This document shows positions 12,048-21,710 of a stretch of DNA of 64,000 nt, in pieces (positions within the stretch are counted from its first letter, which is position 1; each line of letters begins with the position of its first letter). The DNA comes from Phymatolithon calcareum (lineage: Eukaryota; Rhodophyta; Florideophyceae; Hapalidiales). Under the pieces are notes generated by a model. The model saw only the letters and a program-made list of their open reading frames with translations, was not told the DNA's origin and searched no databases. The position numbers and the translations under genes were made by a program. Location: positions 3,596,001-3,660,000 of the forward strand of contig OZ345353.1 in assembly GCA_977006965.1 (NCBI GenBank). Reading direction: 5' to 3'.

Positions 12048-12061
12048 CTGGGCCCATAACC
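12048..12061 (-). promoter_or_regulatory. Primer-binding site matching initiator tRNA-Met anticodon stem
   Basis: The plus strand reads CTGGGCCCATAACC immediately inside the 5' LTR. That is the anticodon stem-loop of eukaryotic initiator tRNA-Met, not its 3' CCA end. Use of a half-tRNA primer cut in the anticodon loop is known for Drosophila copia, so this element very probably primes the same way. Confidence 0.8.
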
Positions 12062-12500
12062 TGCAGTTGGAGGTTAGGGAAGTGATGAGGTTGAAGAAAA
12101 GTTTGGTTGAAGTTGAATGATTGAGAATGAGATGAGTTGGTGATGATGAGTTCGCTGGTTTTATTCCGATGGTCGGCACCTGAGATGGAAGTTTATACCA
12201 GCCTAGTGCCAATGGAAGCACATTACTGGATGCATGCTGTCGTTAAATGCACTGGATGCATGCTGACGTCAAATAACTAGTGCTCACTAGTAATATACTG
12301 CATGCATTTCGTGCACTGCTATTACTGATGCATCTGCACTTCCTCAATCTTAACGGTTTCAAGTAACCATTGACAACAACATAACTACTTGTAAACATAC
12401 TATCGTACTATGACATCTTTCGCCTTGACACGTGTACGGAGATCAGACTTGATATTGAATTGTGCTGCGACTAGAGCTCCAAGCAACGCACTTCCAACAG
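12062..12500 (-). repeat. 5' LTR of the copia element
   Basis: Homologous to 7107-7520. The ends are TG and CA, with GTTGC following at 12501. A (GATGAT)n-like tract lies inside the element just beyond the leader (about 12000-12020). Confidence 0.9.
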
Positions 12501-12505
12501 TTGCT

Positions 12506-13122
12506 TGTCTACTCTCCTCCAAATATCGCACATACACAACAGAGAAACGCAAAATTTCGAAGTTACATAATATTAATAAAGAGAGACACCCTTAATATGC
12601 TGGACAGAATATGAGTCGAGGGTAGTATCAAAAACACATCGGCTAAGCTGGACATCGACGATGGTGTCACGGTCCGTAGTCCGTTATTAGCCAATGTGAA
12701 GATGACAGGACAGTAACGAGCCTGCTGTGCACACCGCCGGAGCGGGTGGAGTGCGCTAATAGTTGCCGAGCCGCTTTGGGAGTCGACGCGCATTTTTGTT
12801 GCAAGAGCTGCTCGGCGGCGAACATTTTGTGTCATGGGTGCATGTGATAGTTCACTGAAGGCCCTGTACAATCATTCACCTGTATTTAAAGTTATTTCTT
12901 AGCACAAAACGGTTCGTGCAACCAGAGCTGCCGCTACGTTGGGAGCTGGCAATGTTCACGTCATCCCGACACATTTTTTCCTATAAAAATCACGGATCTA
13001 TGATACATTTTCCACGCCAATGCAACCGTTTCAACGAACTCCATGTGCCCAAATTCTGGAAATTTCGTATGACAACCCGCTTGTGGTACTCACCTCCTTA
13101 CAATCCCTTGGTATAGACAAAC
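12506..13122. other. Flank of nested copia element, no gene seen
   Basis: The first part continues the sequence interrupted at 7106, probably LTR of the older copia remnant. Around 12990-13110 there is similarity to the repeat flank at 51630-51730 (GATACATTTTC and GTATGACAACC). I see no supported ORF. Confidence 0.35.
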
Positions 13123-13294
13123 GAGGAAATTCGCTAAATGCTCACCAAAGTGGTAAAAGTACGCTAAATATCCACCACTAGCCAAAGCTACTACTCACCC
13201 ATAGAAAAATATACTATCATACTCACCCTGGCCGACCCTACTACTCATCTGTTGCTCAGAGCACTATACGCGACAGTGAAATTTATTGCGAACG

Positions 13295-13528
13295 CTACTC
13301 TCTCTGGTTTAGCTCTTCGTCGCAACTATTGATAGCATCTCCGTCATCGAAGGGGGTGAGGTCTATTCGCTTCGCCTCCTTAACGTTGTGTACGTTGGGC
13401 GTACCACATGTGTCTGAGAAGTGACCGGTGCGTCCGCACGAGGAGCAGTGACGGGCCCTCATTGGGGACGAAACGTAAGGCTTCTTGCGCCTACGGCCCG
13501 GCTTTGCGACAAGTTCTAATGACATCAA
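13295..13528 (-). CDS. Zinc-knuckle fragment of a MULE-type transposase
   Basis: The frame contains RHCSSCGRTGHFSDTC, a CCHC knuckle, followed by an acidic tail. Its near neighbour by sequence is 39870-40052 (RHCSSCGHNGLLSQPC). In mudrA-like transposases such a knuckle sits at the C-terminus. The catalytic core between this and the upstream frame is missing, consistent with an internal deletion. Confidence 0.5.
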   Translation of the reverse strand: MMSLELVAKPGRRRKKPYVSSPMRARHCSSCGRTGHFSDTCGTPNVHNVKEAKRIDLTPFDDGDAINSCDEELNQRE

Positions 13529-13539
13529 AGCTTTCTGTA

Positions 13540-14010
13540 CTAGCTGGTCACCAGTAACTGCAACACGCGTGATGCTGCCCTCGTGTTGCTTAGCCCAAGT
13601 AGCTCAGTCTTGAACTGGCGCTCGCTTGAGGGGCCTCCAACACAGCTGTGTCCGATTGACTTGGTGATCCTGACACCCCCGACGCTCGGCAGCGCGCTGA
13701 CGTTCACGGAGAACGGGCAAGCTGTGCACGGGCTACAGATGAGTGTCAAACGCTGCTTGTCGCGCTTCTCCACGAGGTGTGCCTTCCCTATTGACGCGTT
13801 GTGGGAGATCACGACGTTAACAACATCGTCGAAGCTTGATCTAAAGAAGTCGCTCACCTGTAGCACGAGCTTCTTCATGTTCATGGTTTCAGTGTGAGTA
13901 CTGCGGGAGCGTTGTGCGTTGAGCTCGTCAGAAAAATTCGAGGATGTGCACAAAAGTTGGATCAAGGGGAAGTAGCAGCCACGTCCCTTTTTCCCTTCAA
14001 AAAAACGCAA
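13540..14010 (-). CDS. Possible MuDR/FAR1-like N-terminal domain
   Basis: A stretch beginning MNMKKLVLQVSDFF is followed by paired Cys residues (CSPCTACPF) and a GHSCVGG motif. This CxxCxxxx...HxC arrangement resembles the WRKY-GCM1-like zinc finger at the start of FAR1/MuDR transposases. The assignment rests on motif spacing and the Mutator-like termini around it. Confidence 0.4.
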   Translation of the reverse strand: MRFFEGKKGRGCYFPLIQLLCTSSNFSDELNAQRSRSTHTETMNMKKLVLQVSDFFRSSFDDVVNVVISHNASIGKAHLVEKRDKQRLTLICSPCTACPFSVNVSALPSVGGVRITKSIGHSCVGGPSSERQFKTELLGLSNTRAASRVLQLLVTS

Positions 14011-14111
14011 TTGTCAGCGCTCCACGGAACGGATGAGTAGTAGTTTTGGCTTGATTGGATGTTTAGCGTACTTTTACCACTATTGGTGGGCATTTAGCGA
14101 ATTTCCTCATA

Positions 14112-14655
14112 CAGTCAGCCCTCGCTAAGTGGATACTGTCGGGAGACAGGGTCCATATCCAGTTGTGGAGGTTATTCAGTTACCGAGATGAATCATAAGT
14201 TGATATCATATCGGAAACCTTAAAGTTTATTAAAAAAACTGGAAATTTTGGTCTGCCTCTGTGCTTGAGCTATCTCCACACGTAGGTTCGGTGATACGGC
14301 AGATAGGAATGTAGGATCAAAGGAAGGCTGGGGTACGGATTGCCCGTCCAGGGCGACTGACCACCACTTTTCTACTACAGTATTTTGATGACGCTGATTT
14401 GCATCAAGGATTTGTGAAGATGCATTCCAGGTGATTCACATGCCGTCATCAGTGATTAGCTTTGTACAATCAAAAATTTAATTGTTAAATAGGTTTCTGC
14501 GCCGTGACTGACCGTTTTCAATATCCACTTGGAGAATATTCACCTCAACCTAAAATTTGATTAAATTTTATTGGGTCCCAACTTGGTGGAGCCGTGTCGT
14601 ATCCAGTTGGAGCGGATATCCAGTTAGTGAATATCCAGTTGGCAAGGGAGTACTG
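14112..14655. mobile_element. Pogo-type MITE, 544 bp
   Basis: Termini CAGTCAGCCCTCGCTAAGTGGAT and, inverted, CAGTACTCCCTTGCCAACTGGAT are flanked by TA at 14110-14111 and 14656-14657. The internal sequence repeats ATCCAGTTGG/ATCCAGTTAG motifs near the right end. It is the same terminal family as 4340-4737 and 52199-53465 and has no coding capacity. It abuts the MULE-like element. Confidence 0.75.
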
Positions 14656-14689
14656 TAGACAAACTATTATTAGTGCACTAAAGCAACCT

Positions 14690-16027
14690 GTGCGTTTTGG
14701 AAGCAGTACTTCCAAATTGACTGACCAAAGACAAAAGAAGCGCTGCACAGCAACAGAAATGTCCTTGCGTCAGAATAGCCAACATTTCCCGCCGTGTCTG
14801 AATTTCAAAATGCATTTTCGAATTCTCCCTTCTCCTCATCGCTTCTATGATACATTGCACATAATCGCAAAGGAATACGCACTTCGTGATAGGCCCAAAT
14901 TAGTTCAAAACGAGTACAGTATAATCTGAAAAGAGTAGAAAGTTGGGCGAGACAGAAGTTCCTTATGTAACAAGTAGTACGAAAACTAACCGTTTAGTTG
15001 CTAATACCCCATTTTTCAATGGACAGTCAGAAAAAGCGCGATCACCTCGATTTTAAGCTTATGCTTCAAAACTGGAGTACATCGATTTGATTTAGAGACG
15101 CCTTCCAATCTTTTCATGCGATGAGGGAAAGAGAGCCCTATTCAGCTACCTGCCTTTAGACGCCCACACTCCATTACTTGCATCTGTAGCAGAAAAAGTT
15201 TAATATGAATTTAATTTTGATTTCGCAATCTATGTGCTGGATTGAAATGCTAGACAAAATCAGAGGGTTGCGGGAGATAGATTCTATCTCCCTCAACCCT
15301 CTGTTCAAAATGTATCAGATGCATCGCGGATGTGATAGTGTAGTGACGTGAATCGTAAGACTGCAAATTAAGTGGTTACAACAGTTTACACAGACGAGAG
15401 ACCCGTAATCATATTCTGAGTGTTTATCAATTTCCATGCTATTCAAACTTCATTCCACCTCGGAATTCGTACACGGCACTTTTCTAGTGCTTCTTTTCTT
15501 AGTACTTTAGAGAAATGCATCTCAGTCTCAAACTTTGCATTCTGAACTCCCCTAGAACCTTCAAGTAATCAAAAAGCACTTCTGATGTATAACTCCATTC
15601 ACGAATTGGATAGGTCGCTGGAATTAAAGAGTTGAGAGAATGGCAATGAATTTTTGAATACTTCTCGAATGTGACATTAAACTGGCAGTCTTCCTAACTT
15701 GACATGAAACCAATCAGAACAATTGTTAAATTGCTGACCCACGGTAAAGCCACGGTAACTGTTGCAAGTGAGATCAAAGAAATGATGTATTCGAAAAAAA
15801 GCAGTAAATTCTTAAAATCTGTCTATATTCAGAAACGTTCTAATTCGCTATTCTAATGGCGCTTCGCTGACCTATTTTTGAATGTTTCAGCAATTGCAAG
15901 CACAAATCTAAGGGTTTATAAGCTGGAATACATACTGCGGATCCTGCCCTACCCGGCATATCTCTCCCAGAAAGAGAAGGAGTAACTGAACATTGTGATC
16001 TCTCTTTTCTTCACCCCATCTCACAGT
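14690..16027. repeat. Upstream duplicated segment of TIMP-like gene 1
   Basis: The sequence recurs inverted at 23317-24660 and direct at about 25911-26970, each time leading into a TIMP-like gene. The start is marked by the palindrome-like GGAAGCAGTACTTCC. A TATA-like TTTATAAG lies at about 15915, 113 bases before the ATG, and is conserved in the other copies (26868 and, on the minus strand, near 23405). This is probably the shared promoter region. Confidence 0.7.
15261..15303. repeat. Conserved hairpin upstream of TIMP-like gene 1
   Basis: Two 21-nt arms with a single mismatch are separated by one base (arm CAGAGGGTTGCGGGAGATAGA). The same hairpin is kept at 24040-24081 and 26237-26279 in the other two segments. 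It may be a structural regulatory element or a tiny foldback element older than the duplications. Confidence 0.7.
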
Positions 16028-16471
16028 ATGGCTTTGACGTCATTTGCCATTGCACTATCCGTGGTACTCCTTGCACAATTCGTCACCTTCTCGCAGGCAT
16101 GTAAATGCCCTATCAAGGAAACAAACCCCGAGAAGGCCTATTACGCCGCGCTTAATGCTGGAACTCCGTTGACAAGAGTTAAGGTGGTCGAGTCTTTCAT
16201 AAACAAATCTGGTTCTCGATACCAGAAGAGAGTCTACGTTTTGCTCGTGAAGGAGGTATATGGAAGTTGCGAAATGACAACGCCAGAGTACACCGTTGCA
16301 ACAAGCGCGATGACTGTCTCTGAGTGCGGTATCCTTCTGGATGTCAATAAGGAGTACATTCTTACTTTGAAAGAAACTGGTATTTCAAATATCAAGGAAT
16401 GCCAATTTTGGATTGAAGTGAGCAAGCTTTCGGAATCGCAGAAGGAGTTCTTGGAGTCAAAGTCATGCTAA
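16028..16471 (+). CDS. Secreted TIMP/NTR-domain protein 1
   Basis: The ATG at 16028 gives a 147-residue protein. Its signal peptide (MALTSFAIALSVVLLAQF) probably ends at SQA, leaving a mature N-terminus Cys-Lys-Cys. In metalloproteinase inhibitors of the TIMP family a free N-terminal C-x-C chelates the catalytic zinc. The NTR core shows VYVLLVKEVYGSC, YTVATSAM, ECGILLDVNKEYILTL and a final Cys. Six Cys remain in the mature chain, enough for three disulphides. An in-frame GTG at 15995 is possible but would bury the signal peptide. It is probably an extracellular protease inhibitor; target and host role cannot be read from sequence. Confidence 0.8.
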   Translation: MALTSFAIALSVVLLAQFVTFSQACKCPIKETNPEKAYYAALNAGTPLTRVKVVESFINKSGSRYQKRVYVLLVKEVYGSCEMTTPEYTVATSAMTVSECGILLDVNKEYILTLKETGISNIKECQFWIEVSKLSESQKEFLESKSC

Positions 16472-18104
16472 ATCTGCGTCTCATTTGCTTCGTTGAGCAG
16501 TGCAATTGATAACTAATCTGTACCAATAGCCTATCGCACTACAGAGCCTACTGAATACGCAAAATGAATGAATGAATGTTGTGGGGATATTATGATCCTG
16601 TGGTCCTCTCGAGGACCCCAAAAGGCCCCCTTGACACTAAAAAATGAGGGGTCCTCGCAGGACCACTCCTCTCCTCATTGACAACATGAGCACCAATTTC
16701 TCGCACTCGAGGGACTTGCGAGGATTACCCATCTCTAGTCTCAGCACAGTCTCGAACATAGTGGTTTTCCTTGCACTCTGCAACTTTGAGGCATTGGGGA
16801 AGTGGCTTTCCATCTCCAAAAAGCGCAGCCCCGGGTTCTGGCGGCAAGAAAAAGCAGCGCCAAAACGCGATGTCTACGGTTGCCCCTGGCTCTCGAAAAG
16901 TCAGTCGTACAAAGAAGGTGATACCATATAATTGGAAACAAATCAACAATCTATGAAAGTGATTTGGTAGTAAAAGTAGTAACCATGATTCTATCAGAAA
17001 ATTAAAGAAAAGTAGGATTTCTGTGATATGCATCATGCATAAAAAGCTCTTCTCTGTACCTCTACAGAGGAATTTGCACGCACTCTAGACGCTACGACAA
17101 GCGTAAACGCAAGAACGCTGAAGAGCGCAAAAGAAGAATGGGAAGCATGTCTCCCTTCGAAAGCCACAGGACGGGAGGGCCGGTGCCCTCCTCAGCCCAT
17201 CAAGAACGAACTACCACCATTCCTCACCCTCAAAAAAGCGAAGCACAGGCTTCTGTAGATATGGGTCGATACCAAGCGTTCGCCAAGCAAGGAGCAGAAC
17301 GACACTTAAGGGGTAACCCATAATTACGGGGCATTTACTTACGCAACCAGGGCAAAAGACTGGATTGCGTGGATAAGGTAATTGATAGATTTAGGGTATT
17401 GTAAAAGGCTATAAAAGCCAGCCCTTCCAGCCTCTCATTGAGAGGGAGAGGCATCGGGCTTTTTAGAAGCATGTGTTGTGATTAAGGACTGTCTCCCCTC
17501 AATTCTTTTGCAGGGCTTTGTGGGCGTCTAAACTTCTTTGCACGCACTGGTTATTTCACCGCTTCCCATATCCCTGGCAAGAACAAGCAAGAAACGAAGA
17601 TTCCAAACTCGATGAAGCTCTCACAGTTATCTCAAACTTAATGCCCAAGCAACGACTTTCCGATATTCAAAAAGAGATGCTGGAAATGGCAGTTGATACC
17701 GTCCAAAGAAAATGTCCGAAATCAAAATGAAAACGTAAGCGAAGGATTGTAGCGCAACGAAAAGTCTCTCAGGTGCAATGATAATTGACTAAGGGAGCTT
17801 CAATAAAACAGAAATCCATCCATCCATCCATCTGCAGTTCAGAAGCCAGTCAAACGTCTCCCCTCAGATGCAGCAACACTCGGGAGGAGGATTATACACT
17901 GAAAAACTTTTCAAAAGGATATTCGGATGATTTACATTTCTCTCCGATCAATGGAGCGACGTGCAATAGTAATTTACTCTCATTAGGTTGGCGAAAACGA
18001 ATAGTCATCCACAGGTGTCCTCGCCCAACACTCGTACAGACCCAAGAGTAGGGATTCATCTTCTGCTTTTCGTAAACACTACAAAGGCATGAAATGCATT
18101 GTTC
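16472..18104. other. Divergent downstream region with microsatellite tails
   Basis: The first 90 bases match the 3' flank of TIMP-like gene 3; divergence begins at an (AATG)n tract near 16565. At 17805-17832 AATAAAACAGAAATCC runs into (ATCC)n, which looks like the 3' end of a plus-strand retroposon. Small frames at 17138-17323 and 17518-17730 show no recognisable domain. I do not call a gene here. Confidence 0.35.
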
Positions 18105-18593
18105 CTTAAGGTTACTGAAGTTTACAATGTCCCCTTCAAGGACAGTTCTAGGTTCATACTCGACTAGATGATGGTTTACATTATCAATGCTTGTCATTAT
18201 GGTTTTAAGCTTTGTTCAAGTAAGGAATGGTGTGCCGATGTGCACTTTATCCACGTCGAAGGTTAAGCAGGATGTGGCGAGGCACCAGAAGCAGTCACGG
18301 CAACAACAATTAACATAGCGAAATGCGTTATTAACCTCGATGTCAGATCAGTGCTGGAAATTGATGGAAGCCCCACAAGAAGAAACAGTTGTGAAGTCAT
18401 TCACAAGGCATGCAATCAAAAATGAAGTAGACTGGTACAAAACGCGGCGGCTCTCTCGGTTTGCCTTAACTCTCGCAAGAGTATGAGGAACTCTGGCACA
18501 GGTTTCGAAAAAGACTAGTTTACTCTCAGTTGATCAAAGGCTTATCAGTAGAGGATATTTCATTTTCACTAGGAAGGCGGAGCAGTCATAGAT
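18105..18593. repeat. Downstream flank of TIMP-like gene 2 (inverted copy of 28455-28830)
   Basis: Read on the minus strand, this matches the flank downstream of TIMP-like gene 3, including CATCTAGTCGAGTATGAACC and ACTGATCTGACATCGA. The matching flank at gene 3 is interrupted by a hAT element, absent here. This shows one duplicated unit in opposite orientations. Confidence 0.75.
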
Positions 18594-19016
18594 TTAGCAT
18601 GACTTGGACTCTAAGAACTTCTTCTGCGATTCCGTAAGCTTGCTCACTTTCAGACGATAAAGGTGCACCCAAGATTGGCAAATACTGATAAATGAAATAC
18701 CAGTTTCTTTCAAAGCAAGAATACACTCCTCATCGACATCCAGAAGGATTCCACACAGAGAACCAGTCATCTCGGTTATTGCAACGGTGTAGTATGGCGT
18801 TGTCTTGTCACAACGTCCGTATACCTCCTTCACGAGCAAAACGTAGACTCTCTCCTGGTATGGAAAACCAGAGTGCTTCTTTTCGGTTACGAAAGTCTCA
18901 ACCACCTTGACTCTTGCCAACGGAGTTTCAGCATTAAGCGCGGCGTAATAGGCCTCCTCGAGGTTTGTTTTCATCTTTCTTTCTTTCTTTCTTTATTGCG
19001 GAAAGATTGCTCACAC

Positions 19017-21710
19017 TTATGGTAAGCGTCTAGAGCTGTTTTGCAACAGCATCTCATTGTTCAGAAATTTGAGTACGGCTAGGGGTCTCTCACGGCATAC
19101 CTCTTCTACAGTCTTTTTTCCCACTCGGCCAATATATTTTCGTCGTGAGGCGGAACGTCCACCACATCGTAGGATTAGGTGTTCGGTAGTTTCCTTGGAA
19201 CCAGAATTACAGGCCTTGCACACTGGATCGTACGGAATTACTTCCATATTGTATCCGTGGTGAAAAGTGGCAACCACTGGGGTGCAGTCTCCAATCAGCT
19301 GGTGCAGCATCACCTCTGCTCGTCTATGCGATATGGGAAGGTCTTCTGTAAGGGTTGGAACGACGACTGGATCGAATTTGGAAGGCGGCCTGATGATGGA
19401 TCTTGCTGCTTCAAGTGTCAGAGGAACTTTCTGGTGGTCCAGAAGGTTAGATTCGTAGATACCCTTTCGAGCTAATTCGTCGGCAGCATCATTTCTTGGA
19501 ATTCCACAGTGACTAGGAATCCAAATGCCTTCGACAAAGATACCCTTGGACAACAGCTGCTCCATAAGGCCCCAAAGTTTCCGTACCATCTCCCCATATC
19601 CCCTTGGTTCACCGTCAATAGCATCGATAGCGCTCCTACTGTCAGTGAACCACCGTATAGTGCTTCCAGGTGCGAATGGGATCTTCAACACTTCTTGGAA
19701 CGCATGGGCAGCGGCAAAGACCTCGGCGTCATATGAAGATCCAACAGCTCCTGCCGTCAGCGCCAATTCCTTCACCATTTCGTTTCCGTTCATCAGCAAA
19801 ATCCCTGCGCCGCCGACATTAGCAGGTATGGTTCTATACATGTCTAGCATATCGCCATCCTCATCACAAAGAACCGCATGCTGTTTGGAAACGGTTGGAG
19901 TGGAGGCATACGCATGTTTGTCACCGTCGTCGTAGAAAAGGAGAATATCCGGTGGTTTCCCGTATCGAGTCGAAAACTTCGCCACCGCCGGGCTGTCTTG
20001 GTGGAGCAATACGTCGAATTTCTTCAGCGTCGCGGTGTACCAGCCTTCATCCCAGTTCACCGAGACTCGTTCGTCATTTTGAAACTCGCGGATGAACTCG
20101 GTGGGTATTTCTCCAACGCTGCCATCTGTCCATAGTTCAATGGCCGCCGGTTGCATGACTTCCCGCTCGAGTATCAGAGCCTCTGCGGCTAGTTTCTTTT
20201 CCTTTTCCCCATCCTTTGCTGACACAGGGGTAAGAAAACTGCAATATTTTTTCTTCGAACGGTCCTTCCCAATTGGTGAATGGAATTTATTTCGCGGGAC
20301 CGCAAGAATTCCCTTTTCAGCGAGCTGTTGGGTACTAGTCTCGCGCCATGATCGCACTTGACTCTTCGGTTTCGCCACACGAGTGTTCATTGCACCTGTA
20401 ACTGGGGTGTCCGGCAACAATCTTAACGCTTTTTCCATCACCATGGTAGCCTCCAGTTCTCCAAAATCATGCAGTGCCTTCATGCCAGTAAGCAACCGAA
20501 GTTTCGAAATCTTTGTGGCTTTCAAGCAACCGGTAGAGACTCGAGCCGCTTCGTTTCTCGCAACTTCCACTTGCTTGATGTGGGTGTCAGCCCCGTGTAC
20601 CGCGTAGGCCGAGGCTCCGTATAGCGCTACTGGTTCACAGTAGCTTTTTCGGAATGACTCCATCGCATGTGACTCAGCTCCCCAAGTAGTTCCACTGAGA
20701 GCGCGCATGAACCGAGTCTTTGATTTGAGCTTTCTTCCGGTTTCCGAGCAGTGTTTCTTGAAGCTAAGTCGCTGATCAAAATGGACTCCAAGAAATTTGT
20801 AGTCCGCCACCGCCTCGATCACTGCTCCCGAGATGCTGACCATTCCGCCGATCCGATAAATCGGAGGCTTGCCACCTCGGGCGAATCCTAGGACTTTGCA
20901 CTTGCGAGCATTGACTGTTATGCGCAATCCTTTGCAATGCTGTGCAAGAATATGAGCAGCTTGGTTGAGTTTGTCAATGACGTCATCCCAGTTTTTTCCG
21001 ACTGCGTGGAAACTGGTGTCATCAGCAAAGCTGAATTGAACCAGACCGTCAAGATTGACATCCAAGTCAGAAATGTACAAGTTCCAAAGACCTGGGGATA
21101 GCGAGCTTCCTTGGGGAAGGCCGCAACCAAGAACTCGAGATTTAGAAGTAGCATTGTTCCTCAACCCTCTAGCTCTCCTGTCCGATAGATAGGAATGAAG
21201 CCAGCAGAGTAAATTTGGGTCACACTGGAGGTCCGACAGTTTTGCGAGCAGCTTAGGAATTACCACTCGATCGTATGCGGCGCTGAAATCTATAAACAGC
21301 GCTGCGCATTTTTGATGCCGTGCAAAGGCGTCAGCGGTACGTTGTGCCATTGCCGCTATGTGTTCCTGCGTACCGCGATGTCGTCGGAATCCAGCTTGAC
21401 TCGACGGTAGCTTCGACTCTGTCCACGCCGAGAATCTTAATCCGACCAGTCGCTCCGCGACTCGATTAATGATAGAGGAAAGAGATATCGGTCGTAGAGT
21501 TGCTGGGTCGTTAGGCTTTGGGATGTCAATCAGGAGAGCCTCTCTCCAGGCGGCAGGGACACAACCCTCGCACCAGCTCCAGTTCACAAGCTCGAGGAGA
21601 TGCTGAGTTGCCGTGGGAGATAAGTTGCGGAGAAATGAAACCTCCACCCCGTCGGGACCAGTTGCTGTTCGAGTTGGCATGGCCCTAATTGTAGCAGTGA
21701 GCTCACGCAT
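19017..21710 (-). CDS. LINE RT and RNase H polyprotein part
   Basis: 897 residues from an ATG at 21710. RT motifs are LIDIPKPNDPATLRPISLSS, ALFIDFSAAYDRV (motif A), GLPQGSSLSPGLWNLYISDL (motif B) and SFADDTSFHA (motif C). RNase H begins ELWTDGSVG near residue 525, continues GGAGILLMNG, AEVFAAAHAFQ, WFTDSRSAIDAI and IPSHCGIPRNDAADELA. The C-terminus has CKACNSGSKETTEHLILRC. About 95 residues lie between the first RNase H strand and the second, including NWDEGWYTATL and YDDGDKHAYAS, which look like a Tudor/chromo-type barrel. The protein is probably made as a fusion with the upstream endonuclease. Confidence 0.88.
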   Translation of the reverse strand: MRELTATIRAMPTRTATGPDGVEVSFLRNLSPTATQHLLELVNWSWCEGCVPAAWREALLIDIPKPNDPATLRPISLSSIINRVAERLVGLRFSAWTESKLPSSQAGFRRHRGTQEHIAAMAQRTADAFARHQKCAALFIDFSAAYDRVVIPKLLAKLSDLQCDPNLLCWLHSYLSDRRARGLRNNATSKSRVLGCGLPQGSSLSPGLWNLYISDLDVNLDGLVQFSFADDTSFHAVGKNWDDVIDKLNQAAHILAQHCKGLRITVNARKCKVLGFARGGKPPIYRIGGMVSISGAVIEAVADYKFLGVHFDQRLSFKKHCSETGRKLKSKTRFMRALSGTTWGAESHAMESFRKSYCEPVALYGASAYAVHGADTHIKQVEVARNEAARVSTGCLKATKISKLRLLTGMKALHDFGELEATMVMEKALRLLPDTPVTGAMNTRVAKPKSQVRSWRETSTQQLAEKGILAVPRNKFHSPIGKDRSKKKYCSFLTPVSAKDGEKEKKLAAEALILEREVMQPAAIELWTDGSVGEIPTEFIREFQNDERVSVNWDEGWYTATLKKFDVLLHQDSPAVAKFSTRYGKPPDILLFYDDGDKHAYASTPTVSKQHAVLCDEDGDMLDMYRTIPANVGGAGILLMNGNEMVKELALTAGAVGSSYDAEVFAAAHAFQEVLKIPFAPGSTIRWFTDSRSAIDAIDGEPRGYGEMVRKLWGLMEQLLSKGIFVEGIWIPSHCGIPRNDAADELARKGIYESNLLDHQKVPLTLEAARSIIRPPSKFDPVVVPTLTEDLPISHRRAEVMLHQLIGDCTPVVATFHHGYNMEVIPYDPVCKACNSGSKETTEHLILRCGGRSASRRKYIGRVGKKTVEEVCRERPLAVLKFLNNEMLLQNSSRRLP

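Larger units (their letters stand above)
7107..12500 (-). mobile_element. Full-length but decayed Ty1/copia LTR retrotransposon
   Basis: Two LTRs (7107-7520 and 12062-12500) begin TG and end CA. They are flanked by a perfect 5-bp target duplication GTTGC at 7102-7106 and 12501-12505. Internal order on the minus strand is gag, protease, integrase, RT, RNase H, which defines Ty1/copia. The coding region has several frame breaks and stops, so the copy is inactive. A primer-binding site and a polypurine tract sit next to the expected LTRs. The element is nested inside an older copia remnant. Confidence 0.93.
13123..14108 (-). mobile_element. MULE-like non-autonomous element, 986 bp
   Basis: Long inverted termini begin GAGGAAATTCGCTAAATG at both ends and extend about 48 bp with few mismatches (13123-13172 and 14060-14108). 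Two minus-strand frames lie inside. The 13540-14010 frame looks like the N-terminal DNA-binding region of MuDR/FAR1-type transposases. The 13295-13528 frame has a zinc knuckle. No DDE catalytic domain is present. A related right end and zinc knuckle recur at 39870-40236. Confidence 0.65.

Noticed and set aside
17138-17730. Two small host genes downstream of TIMP-like gene 1
   Set aside because: No domain, no homologue in the other duplicated segments and a retroposon-like tail follows.
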